A stretch of 64,000 nucleotides of DNA from Haloferax elongans ATCC BAA-1513 (GCF_000336755.1 NZ_AOLK01000015.1:96662-160661), one strand, 5' to 3'; positions 23,408 through 32,232 are shown, counted from the first letter of the stretch. The notes: a model not told the origin generated them from the letters alone. Numbers and translations are program-made.

Positions 23408-24436
23408 TTAGTCGTCAGCGTGGGAAGCGTTGAACTGCTTTGCTTTCGCCAGCAACTCCGGCGAGATGCCGGGCACGTCTGCCTCGCCGACGGACCCCTC
23501 GGTGCGAATCTCGTCGAGACTCTTCGGGAACTCGCGGAGTTCCATGTGGATGGCGATGCCGGCTTTCGCTCCCTTCCCCATTGCGACGGGAATCTGGTTG
23601 TGCCCGGGCGTGATGTCGCCGACGGCGAAGACGCCCTCGACGTTCGTCCGGCCGTGGTCGTCGACCGGGACCGTCTCGTCGTCGTTCAGTTCCACGCCGA
23701 GTTGTTCGAAGAGCGCCGTGTTGTACTCCGAACCGTACATCGCGAAGCCACCTTTGTACTCGCGGACGGTCCCGTCTTCGAACTCGAAGCTCTCCAGCCA
23801 GCCGTCGTCGCGCTTGTTCATGCCCAAAATCTCCTCGGAGACGATACCGACAGGGTGCGCGCGCACGAGTTCGTCCGTCTCGTCGGACCACGACGGCTCC
23901 TCACCGCGAAGGAGAATGTCCACGTCGTCGGTGAAGTTGAGCATAATCATCGCCACGTAGGCCGCGGAGTCCGAGTGGCCCATGACGTACACCGACTCGT
24001 CGACGAACATGTAGGCGTCACAGTGGAGACAGTAGTGCAGTCCCTTGCCAGTCCGCGGAAGCGGCGGCTCTGGACGTTTGTCGTTGAATCCGACGCCGAG
24101 AACGACGCGCTCTGCGACGAACTCACCGTCGTTCGCGACGAGGCGGAATCGACCGTCGTCCAACTGTTCGGCTTCGGTCACGAAGTCGCGGTGGATGTCG
24201 GTGCCGTAGTCTTCGAGTTGGGTTCGTGCGGTTTCGAGAAATTCGTTTCCAGAGACGTCCTCGGTGACGCCGATGACGTTGTGGGTGTCGAGCATCATCG
24301 CCGCGCGGCCGCCACCGCGGTCGACGAGTGCGGTGTCGTGTCCCAGTCGCGTCGTGTAGAGCGCAGTTTGCAACCCCGCAGGGCCGCCACCTACGACGAC
24401 AACCTCGTACTCCTGTCGTTCGTCGGCTTCGGTCAT
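23408..24436 (-). CDS. Thioredoxin-reductase-like FAD/NAD(P) oxidoreductase
   Basis: 342-aa flavoprotein. FAD motif VVVGGGPAGLQTA (residues 13-25), a redox pair C136-L-H-C139-D in the inserted domain, a second nucleotide-binding domain in the middle, and the C-terminal FAD motif NVEGVFAVGDITPG. The CLHCD pair replaces the common CATCD and is consistent with a working dithiol. The NADPH motif (VMGHSDSAAY) deviates from GxGxxA/G, so the electron donor may not be NADPH, as reported for some archaeal TrxR-like proteins. It acts in thiol redox balance. ATG at 24436. Confidence 0.88.
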   Translation of the reverse strand: MTEADERQEYEVVVVGGGPAGLQTALYTTRLGHDTALVDRGGGRAAMMLDTHNVIGVTEDVSGNEFLETARTQLEDYGTDIHRDFVTEAEQLDDGRFRLVANDGEFVAERVVLGVGFNDKRPEPPLPRTGKGLHYCLHCDAYMFVDESVYVMGHSDSAAYVAMIMLNFTDDVDILLRGEEPSWSDETDELVRAHPVGIVSEEILGMNKRDDGWLESFEFEDGTVREYKGGFAMYGSEYNTALFEQLGVELNDDETVPVDDHGRTNVEGVFAVGDITPGHNQIPVAMGKGAKAGIAIHMELREFPKSLDEIRTEGSVGEADVPGISPELLAKAKQFNASHADD

Positions 24437-24541
24437 ACAATCTGATTTGTCGCACCCGTCTTAAGCCCACACCTCCTGTGCGCTCGCAGTATCCACTCGC
24501 TACATGTTACCAACAGTCGTAGGAGGCGAGACGGCCGCCGC

Positions 24542-25189
24542 TTACAACCCAGACACAACAGCGTAACAGTTCCCGCTCGAAACCCGCGATTCGACGACAG
24601 ACAGGTCGCTCGCGGCGAGGTCGTCGTCGAACTCGTCGGGCGCGTAGATGTGGTAAAAACGGGGCACAGTCTCGCCACCGGGGAGCGTCCAGTCGACTTC
24701 GGTGTCGAAACCGTCCTCCCGGTCGAAGGTGTCGTGGGCGGTGCTCCACGCGCTGACGACCGCTCGCCCGTCCGAATCGAGGACGCGCGCGAGTTCGTTC
24801 AGGCTCTCGACGCGGGTCTCCCGGGGTGCGAGGTGGTGGAGCGTCGCCACGTAGACGGCCAAATCGAAGGCGTCGTCCGAAAACGGGAGACGCGCCGCGT
24901 CTCCTTGCACGAGTCGCGCCTCGAAGTCTCGCTCGCTCGCCCGCGACGTCGCTTCGAGCAGTAAGCCGCGACTCACGTCCAGTCCGACCACTTCGTCGGC
25001 GTGCGAGGAGAGCAGTTCGACGTGCCGCCCGTTTCCACACCCGAGGTCGAGCGCGCGCGTTGCAGGCGAGTCCGCCGTCGATTCGGTGACGAACGACTCC
25101 ACTTCGGGCCACGGATACTCGCGCGTGGACGCGAAGTGCGATGCGATGCGGTCGTACGTCTCGCGAACCGCCGCTCGGGATTCGTCCAT
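24542..25189 (-). CDS. SAM-dependent methyltransferase, Trm9/ABH8-like
   Basis: 215-aa class I methyltransferase. The SAM motif is DLGCGNGRHV (about 49-58), with D-x-S in motif II (GLDVSRG) and an acidic GDAARLPF motif. The N-terminal YDRIASHFASTREYPWPEV stretch is characteristic of the Trm9/ALKBH8 family, which methylates the carboxymethyl group of wobble uridines in tRNA, so a tRNA U34 role is the best guess. The ATG at 25189 (MDESRAAV) is chosen; a 40-residue upstream extension reads through GC-rich repeats. Confidence 0.82.
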   Translation of the reverse strand: MDESRAAVRETYDRIASHFASTREYPWPEVESFVTESTADSPATRALDLGCGNGRHVELLSSHADEVVGLDVSRGLLLEATSRASERDFEARLVQGDAARLPFSDDAFDLAVYVATLHHLAPRETRVESLNELARVLDSDGRAVVSAWSTAHDTFDREDGFDTEVDWTLPGGETVPRFYHIYAPDEFDDDLAASDLSVVESRVSSGNCYAVVSGL

Positions 25190-25270
25190 GTCGGTCGATA
25201 GAGACACCACGACAAAGACCGCACGGGTCGTTGCCGGTGTCACAGTCGGGTGCAGCGTGGACACGCCGAA

Positions 25271-25310
25271 CCACATCACACCGCGCCACACCACGCCGCG
25301 CCACATCACC
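25271..25310. repeat. 15-bp tandem repeat upstream of the methyltransferase
   Basis: Two copies of CCACAYCACRCCGCG (25271-25285, 25286-25300), then ten bases of a third. It lies in the 138-bp gap between the methyltransferase and the pilC stop and forms the false N-terminal extension MMWRGVVWRGV of the methyltransferase frame. Confidence 0.8.
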
Positions 25311-25327
25311 TCCTCCCGGTCGCGCAG

Positions 25328-27433
25328 TCAGATAAAGAGGAAGACGGCGTAGGTGATTATCAACAGGACCGCTGCGTGTTTGATGCCGTCGGCGACCTGT
25401 CCTTCGCCCAGTTGGCCCGCGATGAGGCCGGAACAGAGGCCCTGAATCACCGAGAGGTGGTAAAACAGGACGGTGTAGGCGGTCGTGTCTACGTCACGGA
25501 GACCGGAGAACGCCCCCGAAGAGACGCCAGCAACCTCGCCAGCCCCGACGTTGCCGGCGCTCGCCTGCTCGACTGCAGGAATGAACGAGACCGTCAGAGC
25601 GACGACGATGCCGAGGAAGACGAAAAACGAGATGTAGATAACGATGAGGTAGGTGACCATCTCCTGTCGGCGTTCGCGGGCGAGACGGCGACTGTCCTGT
25701 GCCTCGTCGGCCGCGATTCGGAGCACGGGCGCGAGGTCGCCACTCGCGCGCATGGCGTTCGTGATGAGCGTGACGGAGCGTGAGACCATCGGGCTTTGCG
25801 TCCGCTGGTCCATCCGGTGAAGCGCCGTCCGAGCGTCTGCGCCCCAGTCGATGTCGCGGACGGTGCGCGAAATCTCTTCGCCGAGCGGTCCGAGGTCGGA
25901 CGACGACACGCGACGGAGACTCTGAATAATCGTCAGTCCCGCCTCGTTGACGCTGGCGAGTCGGTCGAGGAAGTCAGGCATGCTCCGCTCGATAGCCCGA
26001 ATCCGACGTTTTCGAATCTCGTGGACGCCCGCGATGACGAGCAGCGCGACGATGGTCGCTTCGACCACGTGGCGGTCGACCGCCGCGACGATGTCGACCG
26101 GCGACATACCGGGTGCCACGTTCGACTGGAGGACGACCCAGACGATACCGAGCGGGGCGGTCACCACCAGCGTCGCGGCGGGGTAGCGGCTGAGCGTTTC
26201 CAGCGGGCGATTGAGCCACTTACGGACCCAGTACAGGCGGTCGTAGGCCTCGAGTAGTTCCCGATGTCGCTGTACGGTCGTCGACTCTCCCCCGTCTGTC
26301 ACCGAGTGTTGTTGGCCTGCCTGCACCCCGCCTGCACTCAGCACTGAGTCGCCTGCCGTGCTCTCGTCGTCGGTCGCGACCGTTCCGCGAAGTGATTGGG
26401 TGACGCTGTCGATGTAGACGACGAAGCCGAAACTCGCCAGCGGGATGCCGACGTAGCCGACGAACCTGATGAACGTGAGCGTCTCCGCGAGGACGAGGCC
26501 GATGACCACGAGGACGGTGATGAAAAACAGCGGGCCAGCGACGAGGACGGTGACGTACACCTCGGCGAACGTCGAGAGGAGTTCGAGGTATTGTTGTTGT
26601 TGAGCCTCTGCTTCTGCTTCGAATCGTTCGTACTGTTCGTGGAGGAACGACGAGAGGTTCCGACCGCTTCCGAGGACGCTCGCGAGGTTCTCTGCGAACT
26701 CTTCGAGGCTCGGACTCGGGGTCCGTTCGGACATCGTCTGCAACGCGGTGAGCACGTCGGTCCCGAACCCGTCCATGTCGCGGACGACGATTGCGACCTC
26801 ACGTGCGGCCTCTCCGTACACGGCTTCGTTCCGCGCGAGCGTTTCGAGCACCTGCGGAAACGGCATCCCCGAGCGCGACAGCGCGAAGATGAACGCGACC
26901 GTTCGCGGCATCGTCGCCTCGATCTCGGTCGAGCGGGTCTTCGTCCGCTCGGTGAGGTAGTACCACCGAATCCAGTACACGCCAAGCGAGAGAAGCGCCC
27001 CAATCGTCGCACTGGAGAACAACAAGAGCACGAACAGGTCGCGAAGTGAGAGTTCGTCGAGCGTCGTGAGGTTTCCGAGGAACTGTAGCGCCGGTGGAAG
27101 GCTGGTCCGAATCGCCTCGCCCGAGACCGAGAGCGCCTGAAGCACCCCTCCCGCGGCGTAGACGCCGAAGACGCTCCCGGCGATACCGAAGACTGCGGCC
27201 ATGAGAAGCGTTCGAGACGCATAGACGCGGTGGGTCACGTCGACGTGGGCAGCACGGAGTCGCCAGCGTTGCATGCGCCGTCGCGGGTTCTCGTTTGCGA
27301 CGTAGAAGCCGAAGATTGGGAGTGCGACCTGCGAGACGAGCAAGTCGGCGCGGCGGCTTACCGGGGCGAGGACGACCGGTAAGACGAGAAGCACCGCGGC
27401 GACAAGCGGGAGGTAGTACAGGCCGAAGTCCAT
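25328..27433 (-). CDS. pilC: PilC/TadC-like type IV pilus platform membrane protein
   Basis: 701-aa inner-membrane platform protein with two T2SSF domains (about 170-320 and 500-640), each a charged helical bundle followed by paired transmembrane helices, and further helices at both ends and in the middle (about 430-490). It anchors the pilus assembly machine and couples to the PilB ATPase, whose stop is one base before this start, so the two are translationally coupled. No pilin or prepilin peptidase gene is present in the window. Length is typical of archaeal double-domain versions. Confidence 0.88.
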   Translation of the reverse strand: MDFGLYYLPLVAAVLLVLPVVLAPVSRRADLLVSQVALPIFGFYVANENPRRRMQRWRLRAAHVDVTHRVYASRTLLMAAVFGIAGSVFGVYAAGGVLQALSVSGEAIRTSLPPALQFLGNLTTLDELSLRDLFVLLLFSSATIGALLSLGVYWIRWYYLTERTKTRSTEIEATMPRTVAFIFALSRSGMPFPQVLETLARNEAVYGEAAREVAIVVRDMDGFGTDVLTALQTMSERTPSPSLEEFAENLASVLGSGRNLSSFLHEQYERFEAEAEAQQQQYLELLSTFAEVYVTVLVAGPLFFITVLVVIGLVLAETLTFIRFVGYVGIPLASFGFVVYIDSVTQSLRGTVATDDESTAGDSVLSAGGVQAGQQHSVTDGGESTTVQRHRELLEAYDRLYWVRKWLNRPLETLSRYPAATLVVTAPLGIVWVVLQSNVAPGMSPVDIVAAVDRHVVEATIVALLVIAGVHEIRKRRIRAIERSMPDFLDRLASVNEAGLTIIQSLRRVSSSDLGPLGEEISRTVRDIDWGADARTALHRMDQRTQSPMVSRSVTLITNAMRASGDLAPVLRIAADEAQDSRRLARERRQEMVTYLIVIYISFFVFLGIVVALTVSFIPAVEQASAGNVGAGEVAGVSSGAFSGLRDVDTTAYTVLFYHLSVIQGLCSGLIAGQLGEGQVADGIKHAAVLLIITYAVFLFI

Positions 27434-27434
27434 C

Positions 27435-29129
27435 TCAAAGCCCCACGCCAGCGTCTGAAACGTCTTCGTCCGCCTCGACGCGCTTCATCACGGCGTCCGA
27501 GTCGGCGTAGTACTCGTTGATGAGGGCGGTAAAGCGGCGGTAGTCCGAGACGTCTTTGTCGAGCAGATACTGGAGGAAGCGCTCGCGCTGTCGCAGTTCG
27601 CGGCGGAGTTCCGTCCGTGACCACCCGTTTTCGCGTTGAATCTGGTCGAGAAGCGAACTGTCGCTCTGGTCGAACGAGTCGTTTTCTGGGTCCCACGAAA
27701 ACGCCGCCGAGTAGTCGAGTTCGCCAGTTCGCTGGTCGATAGTCCCGATTTCGCCGATGGCTTTCGACCGGCGCACACGCTCTCCATCGAGGCGGGTGAG
27801 CGTCTGGACACACAGCAGGTCGAGCGACTGGACCATCGCACGCGGGACGTTGATTGGTTCGTTTTCCAGTCGGTTGATGACCGTCTCGATGCTGTCTGCG
27901 TGCATCGTCGAGAACGTCGTGTGGCCCGTGTTCATCGCCTGAAAGAGCGTCACGGCCTCGTTCCCGCGCACCTCACCCACGATGATGTACTCGGGGCGAT
28001 GGCGGAGCGCCGACCGCAACAGGTCGTACATCGTGATGTCTGTCCCCTCGTGGATGCGGTCGCGCGTGACCGACGACAGCCAGTTGTCGTGGTAGAGGGC
28101 CAGTTCGCGGGTGTCCTCGATAGAGAGGACCTTCGACCGCGGAGGGACGAACATCGACACCGCGTTCATCGAAGTGGTCTTCCCGGACGCGGTCCCGCCC
28201 GCGAAGATGAGGCTCTTGTTGTTCTCGATACAGAGCCACAGGTACGCCATCTGCTCGATAGAGAACGTCCCGTATTCGACGAGGTCGATGGGCGTAAACG
28301 GCTCTTCGGCGTACATACGGATGGTGAACGCCGACCCGCGCGGGGTCACTTCTTCGCCGAGTGCGAGTTCGGCACGGGCACCGTTCGGAAGCGTCGTCCC
28401 GAGAACCGGGTCGCCGACGCTGATGTGGCGACCGGAGCGTTGGGCGAGTCGAATGACGAAGTTGTCGAGTTCTTCCTTCTCGAAGATGACGCTCGTCACG
28501 ATGTCGGTGTAGTCGTCGTGGTAGACGAAAAGCGGGAGGTCGTACCCGTCACAGGAGATGTCCTCGATGTGTGGGTCGTGCATCAAGGGGTCGAGACGAC
28601 CGTACCCGTGGAAGTCGCGCCGGAGGTAGTACAGGAGCGTGTAAAACGAGTTCATGTCGAGTTCCAGCCCGTACTGCTCCAGCAGCGTCGTGAGTTCCGA
28701 AATGAGGGCGCTTTCTTGTGTGGGGTCGGCGTTCTGACGATACAACAGCGGGTCGCGGATGTCTGTGCGGACGCGTTGAAGGAGTTCGACTTCGAACGCG
28801 TCGAGGTCCGGTTCGACCACGTGGTACTCGTGTGCGGTCGCGTCCGTATCGTAGGTGATGACCACGTACGCGAACGGGGCGTTCACCCAGTAGCGGTCGA
28901 TTTCCTCGTGGTTGTCCGGCACCTCGAACGACCCGAGGGGAGTGTCGTCCGGATTCAACGGCCGAACGTCGACCTGTGACCCGCGAAGCATCTCTGCGGT
29001 GCGCCGGAGGAGGCGCTCGGTCTCGGCTGCGGCCGCATCGAAGTCGCCGTCGCGGAGGAGACGGAAAATGCCCCGCTCAGACGGAGTCTCGATAGGCTGT
29101 CCCGCGTCGTTCGCAGTATCTCGTTGCAT
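27435..29129 (-). CDS. pilB: PilB/VirB11-family type IV pilus assembly ATPase
   Basis: 564-aa secretion ATPase. Walker A G311-G-T-A-S-G-K-T-T, Asp box IEDTREL (about 337-343), Walker B YIIVGEVRG (381-389) and His box TGHTTFSTMHA (401-411) are all intact. It powers extension of a type IV pilus-like fibre through the PilC platform downstream. The N-terminal 170 residues are acidic. A GTG at 29135 would add two residues; the ATG at 29129 is chosen. The membrane-protein gene at 29197 lies 67 bp upstream in the same direction and could belong to the unit. Confidence 0.9.
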   Translation of the reverse strand: MQRDTANDAGQPIETPSERGIFRLLRDGDFDAAAAETERLLRRTAEMLRGSQVDVRPLNPDDTPLGSFEVPDNHEEIDRYWVNAPFAYVVITYDTDATAHEYHVVEPDLDAFEVELLQRVRTDIRDPLLYRQNADPTQESALISELTTLLEQYGLELDMNSFYTLLYYLRRDFHGYGRLDPLMHDPHIEDISCDGYDLPLFVYHDDYTDIVTSVIFEKEELDNFVIRLAQRSGRHISVGDPVLGTTLPNGARAELALGEEVTPRGSAFTIRMYAEEPFTPIDLVEYGTFSIEQMAYLWLCIENNKSLIFAGGTASGKTTSMNAVSMFVPPRSKVLSIEDTRELALYHDNWLSSVTRDRIHEGTDITMYDLLRSALRHRPEYIIVGEVRGNEAVTLFQAMNTGHTTFSTMHADSIETVINRLENEPINVPRAMVQSLDLLCVQTLTRLDGERVRRSKAIGEIGTIDQRTGELDYSAAFSWDPENDSFDQSDSSLLDQIQRENGWSRTELRRELRQRERFLQYLLDKDVSDYRRFTALINEYYADSDAVMKRVEADEDVSDAGVGL

Positions 29130-29196
29130 CGTCACCCGAATCAGTCGGTTGGGTGGTATGGTCGGTCAGAACTTAAATAGTCCACGCCGTTCACTG

Positions 29197-29700
29197 TCAG
29201 GCTCGCTCCACAGTCAGGAGGACGCCAGCGAAGACGAAGAGGAGAACCACGCCGAGCGGGACCGGAATCCCGGGGAACCCGCGGGTAGCGAGGAGATACG
29301 TCGAGGCGGCGAGAACCACTCCCGCGAGGCCGAGCAGACCCCCAAGCACTCGAACCGGGTCGACCGGTCCGTCCTCGACGCGCTCTTCTTGGGTGTAGTA
29401 CACGACCGAAAAGAGGACAGCAACCGCCATCACCGCGGCACCGACCGACCACACTTTATAGCCGACGGCGATGGACTGTCCGGCTTGAAACGCCGTGGCG
29501 GAGAGCGGGTCCGACAGGGCGACTCGTTGGGCCACGTCGATACCCCACGCGAACCGAACCTGAAAGAACGGAAACCGGACGAAAAGCAGGCTTCCACCGG
29601 CAATATTCGGAGAATACATCAGATTCCACGGGAGGAATGCACAGACCCACGTCGCGACGACCGAGAGGGCACCCGCGTGTTCGGAACGGACCCAGACCAT
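29197..29700 (-). CDS. Membrane protein, haloarchaeal family of unknown function
   Basis: 167-aa protein with four to five predicted transmembrane helices (about 11-30, 74-100, 118-134, 143-163) and a conserved-looking N-terminal VRSEHAGALSVV...LPWN segment. It resembles a haloarchaea-specific membrane family (perhaps TIGR04206); I am not certain. It precedes pilB-pilC by 67 bp in the same direction, which could mean co-transcription, but nothing in the sequence links it to pili. Confidence 0.65.
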   Translation of the reverse strand: MVWVRSEHAGALSVVATWVCAFLPWNLMYSPNIAGGSLLFVRFPFFQVRFAWGIDVAQRVALSDPLSATAFQAGQSIAVGYKVWSVGAAVMAVAVLFSVVYYTQEERVEDGPVDPVRVLGGLLGLAGVVLAASTYLLATRGFPGIPVPLGVVLLFVFAGVLLTVERA

Positions 29701-29818
29701 ACCGAATTGCCACGTGCCGATGGGTAAAAGCTACCGACAGTGGTGACGGCCACACCGCGTCGTCGGAGACGCCGCAGTCGCTCGATACTCACGTTAAAAA
29801 CTCGACACGCAAATGGCG

Positions 29819-29829
29819 TCACGTTAATA
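29819..29829 (+). promoter_or_regulatory. TATA-like element before the 29858 gene
   Basis: TCACGTTAATA is centred about 32 bp before the ATG at 29858. It supports that start and argues against the GTG at 29831, which would lie within or next to the transcription start region. Confidence 0.4.
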
Positions 29830-29857
29830 GGTGGCGCAATATAACGAGGTGTACGGA

Positions 29858-30331
29858 ATGCGGCGTGACTACTTCGAACTTGACGTCCGTGACGTCGATT
29901 GGTACGGGGAAGACGAGCCCCCTCTCCAACCGACGGTTTCTATCGACTTCTACGGCCCCGCCGAGGAACTCCGAGAGCGGTTCGTAGGCCCTGACGGTGA
30001 ACTTCTCGCTGCCGAGGAACTCGACGCCACACTGCGCTTGCAGGGGTCCGTCGACGACCCGGAGACCACAGGGGTCGTAAGCGTCACAAACCGGGTGACC
30101 GGGGATTACGTGATGGAACTCAACGCACCCGCAGAGGACGTACTCCAGTTTATCGGTGCTGCGCGCGAGTACGGTCGAACCTCCGATCACGACGACGGTC
30201 GGTACCGCGTCGACGTCGCAATCGAGGGCGACCACTTCGCGACGTTCGAGAAGTCCACGTTCTTGGTCTACGACGTGGACGGAAACCTGCTTCGCGGCCA
30301 GAGTCTCATCCCCTCTGGGGTCGAACTCTAG
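29858..30331 (+). CDS. Haloarchaeal hypothetical protein (DUF5793-like)
   Basis: 157-aa acidic soluble protein with a mixed beta/alpha pattern. The opening MRRDYFELDVRDVDW and central TDYVMELNAPAEDVLQFIGAAREYG-like region (read here as GDYVMELNAP) suggest the haloarchaeal DUF5793 family, with moderate certainty. No catalytic motif. Start chosen at 29858 on promoter spacing. It is followed by the UDG-like gene 80 bp downstream in the same direction. Confidence 0.75.
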   Translation: MRRDYFELDVRDVDWYGEDEPPLQPTVSIDFYGPAEELRERFVGPDGELLAAEELDATLRLQGSVDDPETTGVVSVTNRVTGDYVMELNAPAEDVLQFIGAAREYGRTSDHDDGRYRVDVAIEGDHFATFEKSTFLVYDVDGNLLRGQSLIPSGVEL

Positions 30332-30411
30332 GTAACGACAATTACACTCGTTCGTGTCAAAACGGGCGGTAAACCACGTCTTCTTTATCGATTGCATGCA
30401 CAGAGGACAGC

Positions 30412-31038
30412 GTGAGGAACGTAACCGATCGCACACGTAACCCGTTCGACATGCGACCGTCGTGTGACCAGTTCGTCCCAGGATACGGTGACGCGAACGC
30501 CGACTTCCACGTCATCGGCGACCATCCCGGTGTCCACGGGGGCGTCGAAACCGGCGTCCCGTTCACAGACGAGGCGGGAAAACGCCTCCAATCGGCACTT
30601 CACGAGGCGGGACTCCTCGACGCGACGGGCGACGAACCGACGGTGGACGCCACGTTCTTTTCGTATCTCCACATGTGCGTCCCCGACGGCCAACCGACGA
30701 AAGCCGACTACACCGACATGGAGCGGTTCTTCGACGCTGAACTCCGCGCCATCGCCGCACACGTCCTCTTACCGGTGGGTGCTGTCGCGACTAAACAGGT
30801 CCTAGAGAATTACTCCGCAGTCGCCTGGAAGACGGACATAGACATGGGTTCACTCCACGGGAAGGAACTCCGTGGAAGTGGCTTCCTCATCGTCCCAATC
30901 AAAGACCCAATCGAGTGGGACGACGGCGACCACGACGAACTCGTGACCGGTTTGATGACGCTCCAGTCGACCGACTTCCGCCGCGAATCTGACCTCGGTC
31001 GGTTCATCCCCGGTTCCGATCCGTACCTGGTCAGATAA
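30412..31038 (+). CDS. Uracil-DNA glycosylase superfamily protein
   Basis: 208-aa protein. The DNA-repair fold signature is seen as VIGDHPGVHGG...GVPFTDEAGKRL (about 35-60), the equivalent of the GEAPG-x-x-E...G-x-P-F motif in family 4/5 glycosylases, and a C-terminal motif ends in VPIKDP. The usual catalytic Asp/Glu after GE-AP-G is replaced by V/H here, so enzymatic activity is uncertain. It would act on uracil in DNA. GTG start at 30412 keeps a plausible N-terminal NPFDMRPSCDQF; an ATG at 30451 is the alternative. Confidence 0.78.
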   Translation: MRNVTDRTRNPFDMRPSCDQFVPGYGDANADFHVIGDHPGVHGGVETGVPFTDEAGKRLQSALHEAGLLDATGDEPTVDATFFSYLHMCVPDGQPTKADYTDMERFFDAELRAIAAHVLLPVGAVATKQVLENYSAVAWKTDIDMGSLHGKELRGSGFLIVPIKDPIEWDDGDHDELVTGLMTLQSTDFRRESDLGRFIPGSDPYLVR

Positions 31039-31133
31039 CCTCTATTTTTGCCGCATTCGGGGCTTGGTCGTACGATTTTTAGAAATCATCACGATTCTAC
31101 CTACTGTTCGTCCAGTAAGAACCATGATGGTTG

Positions 31134-31140
31134 TTATATG
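31134..31140 (+). promoter_or_regulatory. TATA-like element
   Basis: TTATATG about 22 bp before a short ATG frame at 31159. The palindrome AACCATGATGGTT directly upstream could be a regulator site. Confidence 0.3.
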
Positions 31141-31158
31141 TTCAGTGATTTGGGCTAA

Positions 31159-31260
31159 ATGAGTCACATAATGGCACATTTAGACAGTGCTTCTGGATGC
31201 CATGGTTCTAATTGGCGGAAACAAAGGACTTTTTACAACCAGTGTCAAATGTGCAGTTGA
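31159..31260 (+). CDS. Candidate 33-aa Cys/His microprotein
   Basis: ATG frame reading MSHIMAHLDSASGCHGSN to NQCQMCS. It has C14-H15 and a C29-x2-C32 pair, which could form a small metal site. Promoter placement suits a leaderless transcript. Length is far below what statistics support and codon use is not haloarchaeal-like (few GC3 codons), so it may be chance. Confidence 0.2.
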   Translation: MSHIMAHLDSASGCHGSNWRKQRTFYNQCQMCS

Positions 31261-31337
31261 CGCGCGTGGTTCGAGTAACTCCGCCGGGCGCGTCAGGCAA
31301 CTGTGAGATTGGTGCTCCTCGCAGTGGCTTGGTCAGT

Positions 31338-31369
31338 CCGGGGACCTGCGCTCGGCCGCGGTCCCCGCT
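31338..31369 (+). terminator. Strong GC hairpin with T run
   Basis: GGGGACC pairs with GGTCCCC around a GC-rich loop, followed by GCTCTTT. On the plus strand it could end transcripts from 30412 or the short frame at 31159; it lies next to the stop of the minus-strand lipoprotein gene. Confidence 0.35.
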
Positions 31370-31371
31370 CT

Positions 31372-32184
31372 TTACTCTCCTAAGAGCGATAGCTCGATAC
31401 GTCCGTTGCTCGTCAACGCCGTGAGCGTCGGCCCACCGTCTCCGAGCGTCCCGTCGACGTGTGTTCTGGAGATGCTAGCGTCGGCCAGCGAGAGTCCACT
31501 CACGTCGATAGACTCGGTCGAGGTTTGGGCGACGAGTTCTGCGTCTAGGTCGCCCGCGAGCGCGGCGTCTATCTCCCCGTTCGACGTCTCGATGCTCGTG
31601 TCGCTACGAATCGAGAAGACGTCTACCGCTATCGACCCGTTTGTCGTCCGCACCCCGTCGAGGCCGCCGACGCCGCGAGCCGAGACACTCCCGTTGCTGG
31701 CTGTCGCATCGACGAATCCGTCTACGCGCTGCACGTCGATGTCGCCGTTTGTTGTCTGGACTTCGAGGTCGCCCGCAGTCCGTTGGATATCGACAGAGCC
31801 GTTCGACGTCGACGCGTGAGACACGGGGAAGGCCGACGGAACACGGATTTCGAGTTCGACGACGACGGGTTCGGGGTCGTCGCCGCGGACGACTCGCTCT
31901 ACCGTCAACGACTCGTCGCCCCCGATATCGACGCGAACCGAATCGAGGTCCTCCGTGACGAACCCGCGTTTGACGACCTGTACTTCGACGTCGTTCTGCG
32001 CCCACGGCTCGATAGTGATGGTTCCGTTTCGATTTCGCACTTCGAGTGAATCGAATCCGTCTGGGGAGACGACGCGTGTCTCCGCTTTGCGCGTCTCGAT
32101 ACTGGGCGCAGTACACCCGGCGAGTGACGCGAGTCCGAGTGTGGCACCGCCTGTGAGAAACGACCGCCTGGAGGGCTTTCGCAT
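31372..32184 (-). CDS. Tat-exported lipoprotein, DUF4097-type beta-solenoid
   Basis: 270-aa protein. Twin-arginine signal RRSFLTGG (6-13) and lipobox L-A-G-C (C24) indicate Tat export and lipid anchoring. The mature part is a repetitive right-handed beta fold with recurring Ser/Thr-N-G-S-V/I and TTNG turns (about every 20 residues from 105 to 250), the pattern of DUF4097 adhesin-like proteins. It probably sits on the cell surface as a passive scaffold. Function unknown. Divergence from neighbours is small; next minus-strand gene upstream is the MBL-fold gene at 32233, 48 bp away. Confidence 0.85.
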   Translation of the reverse strand: MRKPSRRSFLTGGATLGLASLAGCTAPSIETRKAETRVVSPDGFDSLEVRNRNGTITIEPWAQNDVEVQVVKRGFVTEDLDSVRVDIGGDESLTVERVVRGDDPEPVVVELEIRVPSAFPVSHASTSNGSVDIQRTAGDLEVQTTNGDIDVQRVDGFVDATASNGSVSARGVGGLDGVRTTNGSIAVDVFSIRSDTSIETSNGEIDAALAGDLDAELVAQTSTESIDVSGLSLADASISRTHVDGTLGDGGPTLTALTSNGRIELSLLGE

Positions 32185-32232
32185 GCTCTATCCGACGAGT
32201 GGAGCCATTGAAATTAGTACCGGATTGACCGT

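Larger units (their letters stand above)
31039..31371. other. 333-bp AT-richer intergenic region
   Basis: GC falls well below neighbours. It contains a perfect palindrome AACCATGATGGTT (31120-31132), a TATA-like TTATATG (31134-31140), a 33-codon Cys/His-containing frame (31159-31260) and a GGGGACC/GGTCCCC hairpin near 31338-31364. No long gene is supported. Confidence 0.5.

Noticed and set aside
25190..25309. N-terminal extension of the methyltransferase gene (MMWRGVVWRGV...)
   Set aside because: It is translation of 15-bp tandem repeats and lies outside the family's usual start at MDESRAAV.
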